From positions 1 through 41,392 of the forward strand of contig UCJH01000067.1 of NCBI GenBank assembly GCA_900472785.1: DNA of 41,392 nt, written 5' to 3'. Source of the DNA: Hyphomicrobiales bacterium (GTDB taxonomy: Bacteria > Pseudomonadota > Alphaproteobacteria > Rhizobiales > Rhizobiaceae). This document shows, piece by piece, positions 8,318 to 16,393 of the stretch (within the stretch, counting starts at the first letter, position 1; each line of letters opens with the position of its first letter). The notes beneath the pieces were generated by a model. The model searched no databases, was not told the DNA's origin, and saw only the letters and a list, made by a program, of their open reading frames with translations. Position numbers and translations under genes: made by a program.

Positions 8318-9478
8318 ATGCTGTTCTGGATTCTTGTTGCCATCCTGACGGCGGCGGTTGCCGTCGTTCTGCTGTTGCCGCTGCTGCGTGCGAATGCGCG
8401 TGCCGAGGCGCCTCGAAGCCATGACGTGGAAGTCTATCGCGACCAGCTGGATGAACTGACGCGTGACGAGAAGGCTGGACTGATTTCCGGCGATGATGCC
8501 GAATTCGCCCGTGCCGAAGTGGCCCGCCGGCTGCTGGCGGCCAGCGACGCGGTAAAAACATCCGAAACACGGACGTCCTCGCGGCGCGTCAACCGGCTGG
8601 CGCAGCTTTGCATCATTGTTTTCCTGCCGGCTCTGGGGCTCTGTCTCTACCTGACGACCGGTCGTCCGGACGTGCCGGATGCGCCGCTTTCGGCACGCCT
8701 TGCCAATCCCGGCGACGACCCCAACATCCTCATTGCTCAAGCCGAGCAGAAGCTTGCGAAAAATCCGGAGGATGGCGCCGGGTGGGATCTTCTGGCTCCG
8801 ATCTATTATCGTACCGGCCGGATCGAGGACGCAGCCGTTGCCTTCGACCGGGCAATCCGGTTGCTTGGGCCGACGCCGACGCGGCTCGGCGGCTATGCCG
8901 AGAGCCTGATCGCCCTGTCCGGTGGATTGATCACCACGGACGCGCAAACCGCGTTGCAGAAGCTGCTTGTGCTCCAGCCGAACGATCCGCGGGCCGAATT
9001 CTACCTCGCCTTGGCGCTGAAGCAGGACGGCAAGAAGGACGAGGCACTGGCCGCGTTCAACACGCTTGTCGCGCAATCGCCGAAGGATGCGCCCTGGCTG
9101 CCGCTGGTCAACGAACATATCGCCGGCCTGAAGGACGGAGCAGCGACACCGGATACAGGTCGGCAGGCAGCCGAATCCGCTCCCGGAAATCCGACATCCG
9201 ACGATATTGCCGCCGCCGAGACCATGTCTGCCGGTGACCGGCGGACGATGATCCAGGGCATGGTCGACAGCCTGTCCGGCAAGCTCAAGGAAGATCCGGC
9301 CAATTTCGAGGGCTGGATGCGGCTGGTGCGCTCCTATTCGGTGCTCGACCAGAAGGACAAGGCGGCGGATGCGCTGAAACAGGGACTTGCCGCCTTTCCG
9401 GCAAGCGGTGCCGAGGGCAAACAATTGCTGGCGCTCGCCGCCGAACTCGGCCTGAAGCCGGCGGGAGAGACCAAATGA
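8318..9478 (+). CDS. cycH: Cytochrome c biogenesis protein CycH (CcmI)
   Basis: A 386-aa protein that holds apocytochrome c for the haem ligation machinery at the periplasmic face of the inner membrane. It has the CcmI layout: membrane segment 1 at residues 1-22, a short cytoplasmic loop with the family motif [19 protein letters not shown], membrane segment 2 at about 95-117, and a periplasmic TPR domain (repeats at about 140-260 and 325-375). It is the first gene of a four-gene maturation operon, and its stop overlaps the cycJ start by the ATGA type of overlap. The ribosome binding site is poor. This is the standard rhizobial cycHJKL order. Confidence 0.93.
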   Translation: MLFWILVAILTAAVAVVLLLPLLRANARAEAPRSHDVEVYRDQLDELTRDEKAGLISGDDAEFARAEVARRLLAASDAVKTSETRTSSRRVNRLAQLCIIVFLPALGLCLYLTTGRPDVPDAPLSARLANPGDDPNILIAQAEQKLAKNPEDGAGWDLLAPIYYRTGRIEDAAVAFDRAIRLLGPTPTRLGGYAESLIALSGGLITTDAQTALQKLLVLQPNDPRAEFYLALALKQDGKKDEALAAFNTLVAQSPKDAPWLPLVNEHIAGLKDGAATPDTGRQAAESAPGNPTSDDIAAAETMSAGDRRTMIQGMVDSLSGKLKEDPANFEGWMRLVRSYSVLDQKDKAADALKQGLAAFPASGAEGKQLLALAAELGLKPAGETK

Positions 9479-9924
9479 GCCGCAAGCAGAAGCGTTTGGC
9501 GATCATCGGCGGCGGGGTGGGTTTTCTGCTGGCCGCCGTGCTTCTGGTGATGTTCGCCTTCAGTCAGGCGGTGGCCTATTTCTACATGCCGGCCGATCTG
9601 CAAAAGACCCAGATTCCACCGGAGACGCGCATCCGTCTCGGCGGGCTGGTCGCGGAAGGCTCGGTCAAGCGCGGGCAGGGCTCGACCGTCAATTTTGCGG
9701 TCACGGATTCGATCGGCACGGTCAAGGTGACCTATACCGGGATTCTGCCGGACCTGTTCCGCGAAGGGCAGGGCGTGGTGACCGAAGGCAAGTTCGTTTC
9801 CGGCAACCCGGATTTCGTTGCCGACACGGTGCTTGCCAAGCATGATGAGAACTACATGCCGAAAGATGTTGCCGACAGGCTGAAGGAGCAGGGCGTGTGG
9901 AAGGGCGAGGAAGCGGCCAAATGA
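9475..9924 (+). CDS. cycJ: Cytochrome c haem chaperone CycJ (CcmE)
   Basis: A 149-aa haem chaperone anchored by one N-terminal membrane helix (about residues 8-32) with an OB-fold periplasmic domain. The haem-binding His123 and following Tyr127 are seen in [10 protein letters not shown], the invariant CcmE motif. It carries haem from CcmABCD to the CcmF/CcmH ligase. It overlaps both neighbours by 4 bases (ATGA), indicating translational coupling. Length and motif match the family closely. Confidence 0.95.
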   Translation: MSRKQKRLAIIGGGVGFLLAAVLLVMFAFSQAVAYFYMPADLQKTQIPPETRIRLGGLVAEGSVKRGQGSTVNFAVTDSIGTVKVTYTGILPDLFREGQGVVTEGKFVSGNPDFVADTVLAKHDENYMPKDVADRLKEQGVWKGEEAAK

Positions 9925-11909
9925 TCATCGAGCTTGGACATTATGCCCTGGTGCTGGCCTTGGCGACGTCGATCCTGCAGTCGCTGCTGCCGATCTTCGG
10001 TGCCTTGCGCGGCGACCGCTCGCTGATGCAGGTCGGCACCACAGCAGCGCTGGCGACATTCGGGCTGGTCGCGGTGTCGTTCGCCGTGCTCACATATGCC
10101 CATGTCACATCCGATTTCTCGGTGCAAAATGTCTGGGAAAATTCGCATTCGCTTATCCCGCTGATCTATAAATATTCCGGTGTCTGGGGCAACCATGAAG
10201 GATCCATGCTGCTCTGGATGCTGATCCTGACCTTCTTTTCGGCGCTTGTCGCGACCTTCGGGCGAAACCTGCCGGAGACGCTGAAAGCCAATGTCCTTTC
10301 GGTGCAGGCATGGATCGCCACGGCCTTTTGCCTTTTCATCCTGTTGACCTCCAATCCCTTTGCGCGCCTGCTGCCAGCTCCGGGCGACGGCAAGGACCTC
10401 AACCCCGTGTTGCAGGATATCGGGCTGGCGATCCATCCGCCGCTGCTCTATCTCGGCTATGTCGGTTTCTCGGTCTGTTTTTCGTTTGCGGTTGCAGCGC
10501 TCATCGAGGGTCGCATCGATGCAGCCTGGGCGCGCTGGGTTCGGCCCTGGGCGCTGGCCGCCTGGACGTGCCTGACCGCCGGGATTTCGATGGGTTCCTA
10601 CTGGGCCTATTACGAGCTCGGCTGGGGCGGCTGGTGGTTCTGGGATCCCGTCGAAAATGCATCCTTCATGCCGTGGCTTGCCGGCACGGCGCTCCTGCAT
10701 TCGGCGCTCGTGATGGAAAAACGCGAGGCGCTGAAAATCTGGACGGTGCTTCTGGCGATCATGACCTTCTCGATGTCGCTGCTCGGCACCTTCCTCGTGC
10801 GCTCCGGCGTTCTCACATCCGTACACGCCTTCGCCACCGATCCGACGCGCGGCGTCTTCATTCTCGCGATCCTCGTCTTCTTCATTGGTGGCGCATTGTC
10901 GCTGTTTGCATTCCGGGCGACACACCTGAAGGCGGGCGGCCTGTTCGCGCCGATCTCGCGTGAAGGCGCACTGGTTTTCAACAACCTGATCCTGACAACC
11001 GCTGCGGCGACGGTTCTGACGGGGACGCTCTATCCGCTGGTGCTCGAGGCGCTGACCGGCTCGAAGATTTCCGTCGGCCCGCCTTTCTTCAACATGACCT
11101 TCGGACTGCTGATGCTGCCGCTGTTGCTGGCCGTTCCGTTCGGGCCATTGCTCGCCTGGAAGCGTGGCGATCTCTTCGGAGCGGGGCAGAGGCTGTTCGC
11201 GGCCGTCGGCATCGGTCTATTGATCGGCGGCATCGTCTATTATGTCGAGCATGGCGGCCCGATCATGGCCCTGTTCGGCATTGCGCTCGGCGTCTATCTG
11301 ATTGCCGGTTCGCTGACGGACCTCGCCTTGCGGGCCGGGCTTGGCAAGGTTTCCGGTTCGGTTGCATTCCGTCGCCTGAAAGGCCTCCCGCGCTCGGCTT
11401 TCGGGACATCGCTTGCCCATATGGGGCTGGGCGTGACGCTGATCGGCATTGTCGCCGTCACCGCATTCGAAACCGAGCATGTCGTCGAGATGAAGCCCGG
11501 AATGACGACGGAAGCTGGCGGCTATACGCTGCGTTTCGACGGGATGCGGCAGAGCAACGGCCCGAACTATACCGAGGACTCCGGGCACTTCACCGTGAGC
11601 ATCGGCGGCGTCAACGTGACGGAAATGTGGTCGTCGAAACGACTCTATACCGCGCGGCGGATGCCGACGACGGAAGCGGGCATCCGCAGTTTCGGCGCAA
11701 GCCAGCTCTACGTTTCCCTCGGTGACGCCATGGCGGACGGCGGCGTGGTCGTGCGGATCTGGTGGAAACCTTTCATCCTCTGCATCTGGGGCGGCACGCT
11801 GTTTATGATCGCCGGCGGTGTCGTTTCGCTCAGCGACCGTCGACTTCGGGTCGGCGCACCATCGCGGGCGAAAAAACCGAAGAAGCTTGTGCTGGAGCCG
11901 GCGGAATGA
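9921..11909 (+). CDS. cycK: Haem lyase subunit CycK (CcmF)
   Basis: A 662-aa polytopic inner-membrane protein, the core of the haem ligation complex that joins haem to the CXXCH motif of apocytochromes. The tryptophan-rich WWD haem-handling motif is seen as [20 protein letters not shown] at about residues 234-253, with conserved flanking histidines such as [11 protein letters not shown] near residue 90. About 14-15 hydrophobic helices are visible, and a periplasmic loop precedes the last helix. The start ATG is inside the cycJ stop (ATGA overlap). Length is typical for the family. Confidence 0.95.
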   Translation: MIIELGHYALVLALATSILQSLLPIFGALRGDRSLMQVGTTAALATFGLVAVSFAVLTYAHVTSDFSVQNVWENSHSLIPLIYKYSGVWGNHEGSMLLWMLILTFFSALVATFGRNLPETLKANVLSVQAWIATAFCLFILLTSNPFARLLPAPGDGKDLNPVLQDIGLAIHPPLLYLGYVGFSVCFSFAVAALIEGRIDAAWARWVRPWALAAWTCLTAGISMGSYWAYYELGWGGWWFWDPVENASFMPWLAGTALLHSALVMEKREALKIWTVLLAIMTFSMSLLGTFLVRSGVLTSVHAFATDPTRGVFILAILVFFIGGALSLFAFRATHLKAGGLFAPISREGALVFNNLILTTAAATVLTGTLYPLVLEALTGSKISVGPPFFNMTFGLLMLPLLLAVPFGPLLAWKRGDLFGAGQRLFAAVGIGLLIGGIVYYVEHGGPIMALFGIALGVYLIAGSLTDLALRAGLGKVSGSVAFRRLKGLPRSAFGTSLAHMGLGVTLIGIVAVTAFETEHVVEMKPGMTTEAGGYTLRFDGMRQSNGPNYTEDSGHFTVSIGGVNVTEMWSSKRLYTARRMPTTEAGIRSFGASQLYVSLGDAMADGGVVVRIWWKPFILCIWGGTLFMIAGGVVSLSDRRLRVGAPSRAKKPKKLVLEPAE

Positions 11910-12367
11910 TCCGGCGGGTTCTGCTCGTCCTGATGCTGTTGTTTTCGGCGATGCCGGCTTTTGCCGTCAATCCAGGCGAAGTCCTGTCCGATCCCGCTCT
12001 CGAAGCGCGGGCGCGAGCGCTTTCGGCGCAACTGCGCTGCATGGTCTGCCAGAACCAGTCGATCGACGATTCCAATGCCGAGCTTGCGAAGGACCTGCGT
12101 GTCCTGGTGCGTGAGCGGATCAAGGACGGTGACAGCGATCAGGCGGTGATCGATTATGTCGTTTCGCGCTATGGCGAGTTCGTGCTGCTCAATCCCCGGT
12201 TCGAAACCAAAACGCTTCTGCTATGGGGGGCTCCCCTCGTGCTGCTGCTTGCAGGGGCTGCGGCAATGTCTGTCGCGGCAAGGCGCCGGAACGGGAAGGC
12301 GACGGGAACCGCGCTGTCGGCAGATGAACGTGCAAGACTGGAGCGGGTTTTGAACGATCAGGCCTGA
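11906..12367 (+). CDS. cycL: Apocytochrome c thiol-reducing protein CycL (CcmH)
   Basis: A 153-aa protein that keeps the apocytochrome haem-binding cysteines reduced. A signal peptide covers residues 1-20, followed by the redox pair Cys45/Cys48 in [11 protein letters not shown], the diagnostic CcmH motif. The three-helix domain continues to about residue 98, and a C-terminal membrane anchor lies at about 108-127 with a short cytoplasmic tail. It is the last gene of cycHJKL and again starts within an ATGA overlap. Confidence 0.95.
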   Translation: MIRRVLLVLMLLFSAMPAFAVNPGEVLSDPALEARARALSAQLRCMVCQNQSIDDSNAELAKDLRVLVRERIKDGDSDQAVIDYVVSRYGEFVLLNPRFETKTLLLWGAPLVLLLAGAAAMSVAARRRNGKATGTALSADERARLERVLNDQA

Positions 12368-12400
12368 GAACCCATTCGGCAATTATCTCCCGTTTTCAAC

Positions 12401-12438
12401 TGTCCGCCAAACATTACCAATTGTTCATGTGGCGGACA
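12401..12438. promoter_or_regulatory. Inverted repeat between cycL and degP
   Basis: TGTCCGCCA at 12401-12409 is a perfect inverted match to TGGCGGACA at 12430-12438. Inside it AACA (12410-12413) pairs with TGTT (12422-12425), leaving a 4-base bulge. No T-run follows on the plus strand, so it could be a terminator hairpin for the cyc operon or a protein-binding dyad in the degP promoter region (the degP ATG is 86 bp further on). The sequence alone does not decide. Confidence 0.45.
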
Positions 12439-12523
12439 CAAGTCCGTAAGGTGCGTTCGACTATTGCTGTCTCATCGGCTGTTCCTCCAGCGCAGCCAGA
12501 CATTGAGAGAAAAGGCAAATCGG

Positions 12524-14098
12524 ATGTTCAAGAACCAATCATTGCGCCCCTCCCTGAAGACTGTTTTGAAAACCACGACCGTCGCGGGCCTCGCGGCTGT
12601 CATGCTCTCCACAGGCATCCCCGCTGCCGTCACCCATTCCTTTGCCGCTGCCGTGAAGATCGAAGCGCCGCAGGTTCCAAGTTTCGCCAATGTCGTCGAC
12701 GCTGTTTCGCCGGCTGTCGTTTCCGTCCGCGTCCAGTCGCGTGCCAACCCGGTTTCCGACGATGCCAGCAACGGCTTCAGCTTTGATTTCGGCGGCCGCG
12801 GTCTCGACGAACTGCCGGATGACCACCCTCTGAAGCGATTCTTCAAGGAATTCGGTGGCCCGAACGGACCGGATGGCGACAAGCGCGCGGAACGTGGCCA
12901 GGAGCCGCGTGGCGGCAAGCGCGGCGAAGGGCGCCTGCACCCGACGTCGCAGGGCTCGGGCTTCTTCATCTCCGAAGACGGCTATCTCGTCACCAACAAC
13001 CACGTCGTTTCCGATGGCTCCGCCTTCAGCGTGATCCTCAATGACGGCACCGAGCTCGACGCCAAGCTCGTCGGCAAGGACAGCCGGACCGATCTCGCCG
13101 TGCTGAAGGTCGATGACAAGCGCAAGTTTGCCTATGTCGGCTTTGCAGACGACAGCAAGGTGCGCGTCGGCGACTGGGTCGTCGCGGTCGGCAACCCGTT
13201 CGGCCTTGGCGGCACGGTTACCGCCGGCATCGTCTCGGCACGCGGGCGCGATATCGGTTCGGGCCCCTATGACGACTACCTGCAGGTCGATGCGGCCGTG
13301 AACCGCGGCAACTCCGGCGGTCCGACCTTTAACCTCAGCGGCGAAGTCGTCGGCATCAACACGGCGATCTTCTCGCCTTCGGGCGGCAATGTCGGCATCG
13401 CCTTCGCCATTCCGGCGTCCGTTGCCAAGGGTGTCGTTCAGGACCTGATGAAGGACGGCGAGGTTTCCCGCGGCTGGCTCGGCGTACAGATCCAGCCGGT
13501 CGACAAGGACGTCGCCGAATCGCTCGGTCTCGCAGAGGCGGGCGGTGCCCTGGTCGTCCAGCCGCAGGCCGGATCGCCGGGTGAAAAGGCCGGCATCAAG
13601 AAGGGTGACGTCGTCACTGCCGTCAATGGCGATCTCATCAAGGGGCCGCGCGAGCTTGCCCGCATGATCGCTGACATGCGTCCGGGCAGCACGGCCGAGG
13701 TCACGCTCTGGCGCAACGGCAAGTCGGAAACGGTGAAGCTTGAAATCGGCACCTTGCCGGAAGACAAACAGGCTTCGGCCGGCGCCGACCAGACGCAGCC
13801 CGAGGAAACGCAGCCCTCCAGCGAGAAGGCACTGGCTGACCTCGGCGTCACCGTTTCACCTGCCGAAGACGGCACCGGCGTAACGATCTCCGCCGTCGAT
13901 CCGGACTCTGATGCCAGCGACCGCGGCATCAAGGAAGGCGAAAAGATCGTCTCGGTCAACAATCAGGAGGTCAAGTCCGCTGACGACATCCTGAAGGTGC
14001 TGGACAACGCCCGCAAGGACGGACGCACCAAGGCCCTGTTCCAGATCGAAGCCGAATCCGGCAGCCGCTTCGTGGCGCTGCCGATCAACCAGGGCTGA
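12524..14098 (+). CDS. degP: Periplasmic serine protease DegP/HtrA
   Basis: A 524-aa Do-type protease and chaperone of the periplasm. A signal peptide ends near Ala39 (HSFAAA). The trypsin-like domain shows the triad His160 (NNHVVSD), Asp190 (SRTDLAVLK) and Ser264 (NRGNSGGPTF). Two PDZ domains follow at about 320-410 and 440-520. A Gly/Arg-rich loop (about residues 110-140) corresponds to the variable loop near the N-terminus. The ATG at 12524 has a GAGA-rich stretch upstream and gives a proper signal peptide; earlier in-frame starts only add residues before it. Envelope-stress control is likely from the family, and an inverted repeat lies upstream. Confidence 0.93.
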   Translation: MFKNQSLRPSLKTVLKTTTVAGLAAVMLSTGIPAAVTHSFAAAVKIEAPQVPSFANVVDAVSPAVVSVRVQSRANPVSDDASNGFSFDFGGRGLDELPDDHPLKRFFKEFGGPNGPDGDKRAERGQEPRGGKRGEGRLHPTSQGSGFFISEDGYLVTNNHVVSDGSAFSVILNDGTELDAKLVGKDSRTDLAVLKVDDKRKFAYVGFADDSKVRVGDWVVAVGNPFGLGGTVTAGIVSARGRDIGSGPYDDYLQVDAAVNRGNSGGPTFNLSGEVVGINTAIFSPSGGNVGIAFAIPASVAKGVVQDLMKDGEVSRGWLGVQIQPVDKDVAESLGLAEAGGALVVQPQAGSPGEKAGIKKGDVVTAVNGDLIKGPRELARMIADMRPGSTAEVTLWRNGKSETVKLEIGTLPEDKQASAGADQTQPEETQPSSEKALADLGVTVSPAEDGTGVTISAVDPDSDASDRGIKEGEKIVSVNNQEVKSADDILKVLDNARKDGRTKALFQIEAESGSRFVALPINQG

Positions 14099-14121
14099 TC
14101 GCGGTCCTGACTGATGACTGA

Positions 14122-14158
14122 CAGAACGCCGCGAAATCCCCGATTTCGCGGCGTTCTG
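14122..14158 (+). terminator. Strong hairpin terminator after degP
   Basis: A perfect 17-bp stem (14122-14138 with 14142-14158) with a CCC loop, 23 bases after the degP stop. It lacks a long T-run (CATTC follows), so it may act with Rho or as an mRNA 3'-end stabiliser. Confidence 0.75.
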
Positions 14159-14237
14159 CATTCAAGCCATGGATGCTGTCCCGATCGGGCCAGCGCATCC
14201 CAGGCAAACAGGTTGTGAAAGGCAGGGGTCCCGGATT

Positions 14238-14954
14238 ATGGTCACGCGCATGAAGATTCTGATTATCGAGGACGATCTTGAGGCCGCGGCCTATTTGGCG
14301 AAGGCCTTCCGCGAGGCCGGCATCGTGTCCGACCATGCCAGCGATGGCGAAAGCGGCCTGTTCATGGCCAGCGAGAACAGCTACGACGTTCTGGTCATCG
14401 ACCGCATGCTGCCGCGGCGCGACGGACTTTCGGTGATCACCGAACTGCGGCGCAAGGCCATTCATACGCCGGTCCTCATTCTGTCCGCGCTCGGCCAGGT
14501 GGATGATCGGGTGACCGGGCTTCGCGCCGGCGGCGACGACTATCTCCCGAAACCGTACGCGTTCAACGAGCTTCTTGCCCGCGTCGAGGTTCTCGGACGC
14601 CGCAAGGGCGCGCCGGAACAGGACATGGCCTACCGGGTCGGCGATCTCGAGCTTGACCGGCTCTCCCATTCGGTGCGGCGCCAGGGCAAGGAAATACCGC
14701 TTCAGCCGCGGGAATTCCGCCTGCTGGAATATCTGATGAAGAATGCCGGCCAGGTCGTGACGCGGACCATGCTGCTCGAAAATGTCTGGGACTACCACTT
14801 CGACCCGCAGACCAATGTCATCGACGTGCATGTCTCGCGGCTGCGCTCGAAAATCGAGAAGGATTATGACCAGCCGCTGCTGCGCACGGTGCGCGGCGCC
14901 GGCTACATGATCAAGGACGAAGCGGGCAAGGGGGACGGGCGTCCCGACCCATGA
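14238..14954 (+). CDS. OmpR-family response regulator
   Basis: A 238-aa response regulator. The receiver has the acidic pair Asp12-Asp13, acceptor Asp55 in VIDRMLPRRDGLS and a YLPKPY lysine. The winged-helix domain ends with HVSRLRSKIEKD and LRTVRGAGYMIKD. The start at 14238 was chosen because GGGG lies about 9 bases upstream; the next ATG (14250) gives the usual MKILIIEDD start but has no ribosome binding site. Its stop overlaps the kinase start by 4 bases. The pair sits between degP and glnE as in Sinorhizobium. The signal and target genes are unknown; proximity to degP suggests an envelope or metal stress role but does not prove it. Confidence 0.88.
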   Translation: MVTRMKILIIEDDLEAAAYLAKAFREAGIVSDHASDGESGLFMASENSYDVLVIDRMLPRRDGLSVITELRRKAIHTPVLILSALGQVDDRVTGLRAGGDDYLPKPYAFNELLARVEVLGRRKGAPEQDMAYRVGDLELDRLSHSVRRQGKEIPLQPREFRLLEYLMKNAGQVVTRTMLLENVWDYHFDPQTNVIDVHVSRLRSKIEKDYDQPLLRTVRGAGYMIKDEAGKGDGRPDP

Positions 14955-16360
14955 GCAGATTGCGTGTCCTCTTCCGCACCACCGCGGTGCGTCTTTCGGC
15001 GCTCTATCTCATCCTGTTTTCCCTGTGCGCCGCTTTCCTGGTCTTTTATGTCACGGCGATGTCGCAGCGGCTGCTGGAGCAGCAGACCAAGGATGCCGTC
15101 GTCGCCGAAGTGACGCAGATCGAAGGCGTCTACGATCGCGCCGGCGTCAACGGACTGCTGCGCACGCTGGAGAGGCGGGCGCGCCAGCCGGGCGCCAATC
15201 TCTACGTGATCGCCGGGCCGACCGGGGAAATTCTTGCCGGCAATGTCGCCTCGCTCCAGCCGGGCCTGCTCGACAAGGAGGGTTGGACCGAGCAGGCTTT
15301 CCGGTATCAGCGCTATACCGACGAAAGCCGCAAGGACAGCCATATCGCGCTTGCCCATGTCTTCGTGCTGTCGAACGGCTTGCGGGTCCTGGTCGGCCGC
15401 GACCTGCAGGAGCCGGAAAAATTCCGGGTGCTGGTTCGCCAGGCACTGATGGTCGCGCTCGGCATCATGGGGCTGGGTGCGCTGATCATCTGGTTCGCCA
15501 TCGGCCGCAATGCGCTCAAGCGCATCGACCGGATGTCGGACGCAAGCACAAAGATCATGGCGGGCGATCTTTCGCAGCGCCTGCCGATGAGCGGCTCGGG
15601 CGACGAATTCGACCGGTTGTCGGAATCGCTGAATGCCATGCTGGGACGGATCGAGAAGCTGAACGAAGGACTGCGGCAGGTCTCCGACAACATCGCTCAC
15701 GATCTGAAGACGCCGCTGACGCGGCTGCGCAACAAGGCGGAGGCTGCCCTTGCGCACAAGGCGAGCAATGCCGGCTATCGTGCCTCGCTCGAAGAGATCA
15801 TTGGCGAATCGGATCAGCTGATCCGCACCTTCAATGCGCTCCTGATGATTTCCCGTGTCGAGGCCGGAGCGGCTGCGGCCGAAATGAGCGATGTCGATCT
15901 GTCGCGCAGCGTTGCGGATTGCGTCGAGCTCTACGAACCGGTCGCGGAGGACGAGGCCTTGAGGATCGAGGCCGATGTGCCGGCGGATGTCCACGTGAGC
16001 GGCAACCGCGAACTGATCGGTCAGGCGCTCGGCAACCTCATCGACAATGCCATCAAATATGCGCACGGCGCGGACAATCCGCGGATCGGGGTCCGGCTCG
16101 AGCGCCGCGACCAGTCGATTGTCGTTTCGGTTACGGATAACGGACCGGGCGTGCCGAGGGAAAAACGCGGCGACGTGGTCCAGCGCTTCGTTCGCCTCGA
16201 TGAAAGCCGCAGCAAGCCGGGAACGGGCCTCGGCCTGTCCTTGGTCGAGGCCGTCATGGAGATGCATCACGGCACGCTGGAACTGGGCGATACCAATCCT
16301 GAGGCGGAAAACAATCGTGGTTTGACGACCAGCATGGTTTTCCCCGCGGCTGCCGACTGA
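14951..16360 (+). CDS. Sensor histidine kinase, partner of the upstream regulator
   Basis: A 469-aa kinase with membrane segments at about residues 15-37 and 165-187 flanking a periplasmic region of about 125 residues, then a HAMP domain (about 188-240). The phospho-acceptor is His250 in NIAHDLKTPLTRLR. The ATPase domain has NLIDNAIKYAHG, DNGPGVP and PGTGLGLSLVE. The layout is like CusS/QseC-type kinases. The ATGA overlap with the regulator gene indicates co-translation. The stimulus cannot be read from the sequence. Confidence 0.88.
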   Translation: MSRLRVLFRTTAVRLSALYLILFSLCAAFLVFYVTAMSQRLLEQQTKDAVVAEVTQIEGVYDRAGVNGLLRTLERRARQPGANLYVIAGPTGEILAGNVASLQPGLLDKEGWTEQAFRYQRYTDESRKDSHIALAHVFVLSNGLRVLVGRDLQEPEKFRVLVRQALMVALGIMGLGALIIWFAIGRNALKRIDRMSDASTKIMAGDLSQRLPMSGSGDEFDRLSESLNAMLGRIEKLNEGLRQVSDNIAHDLKTPLTRLRNKAEAALAHKASNAGYRASLEEIIGESDQLIRTFNALLMISRVEAGAAAAEMSDVDLSRSVADCVELYEPVAEDEALRIEADVPADVHVSGNRELIGQALGNLIDNAIKYAHGADNPRIGVRLERRDQSIVVSVTDNGPGVPREKRGDVVQRFVRLDESRSKPGTGLGLSLVEAVMEMHHGTLELGDTNPEAENNRGLTTSMVFPAAAD

Positions 16361-16393
16361 TAGACCTTCCCTGAGGACGGCAGGAGGGGTTTC

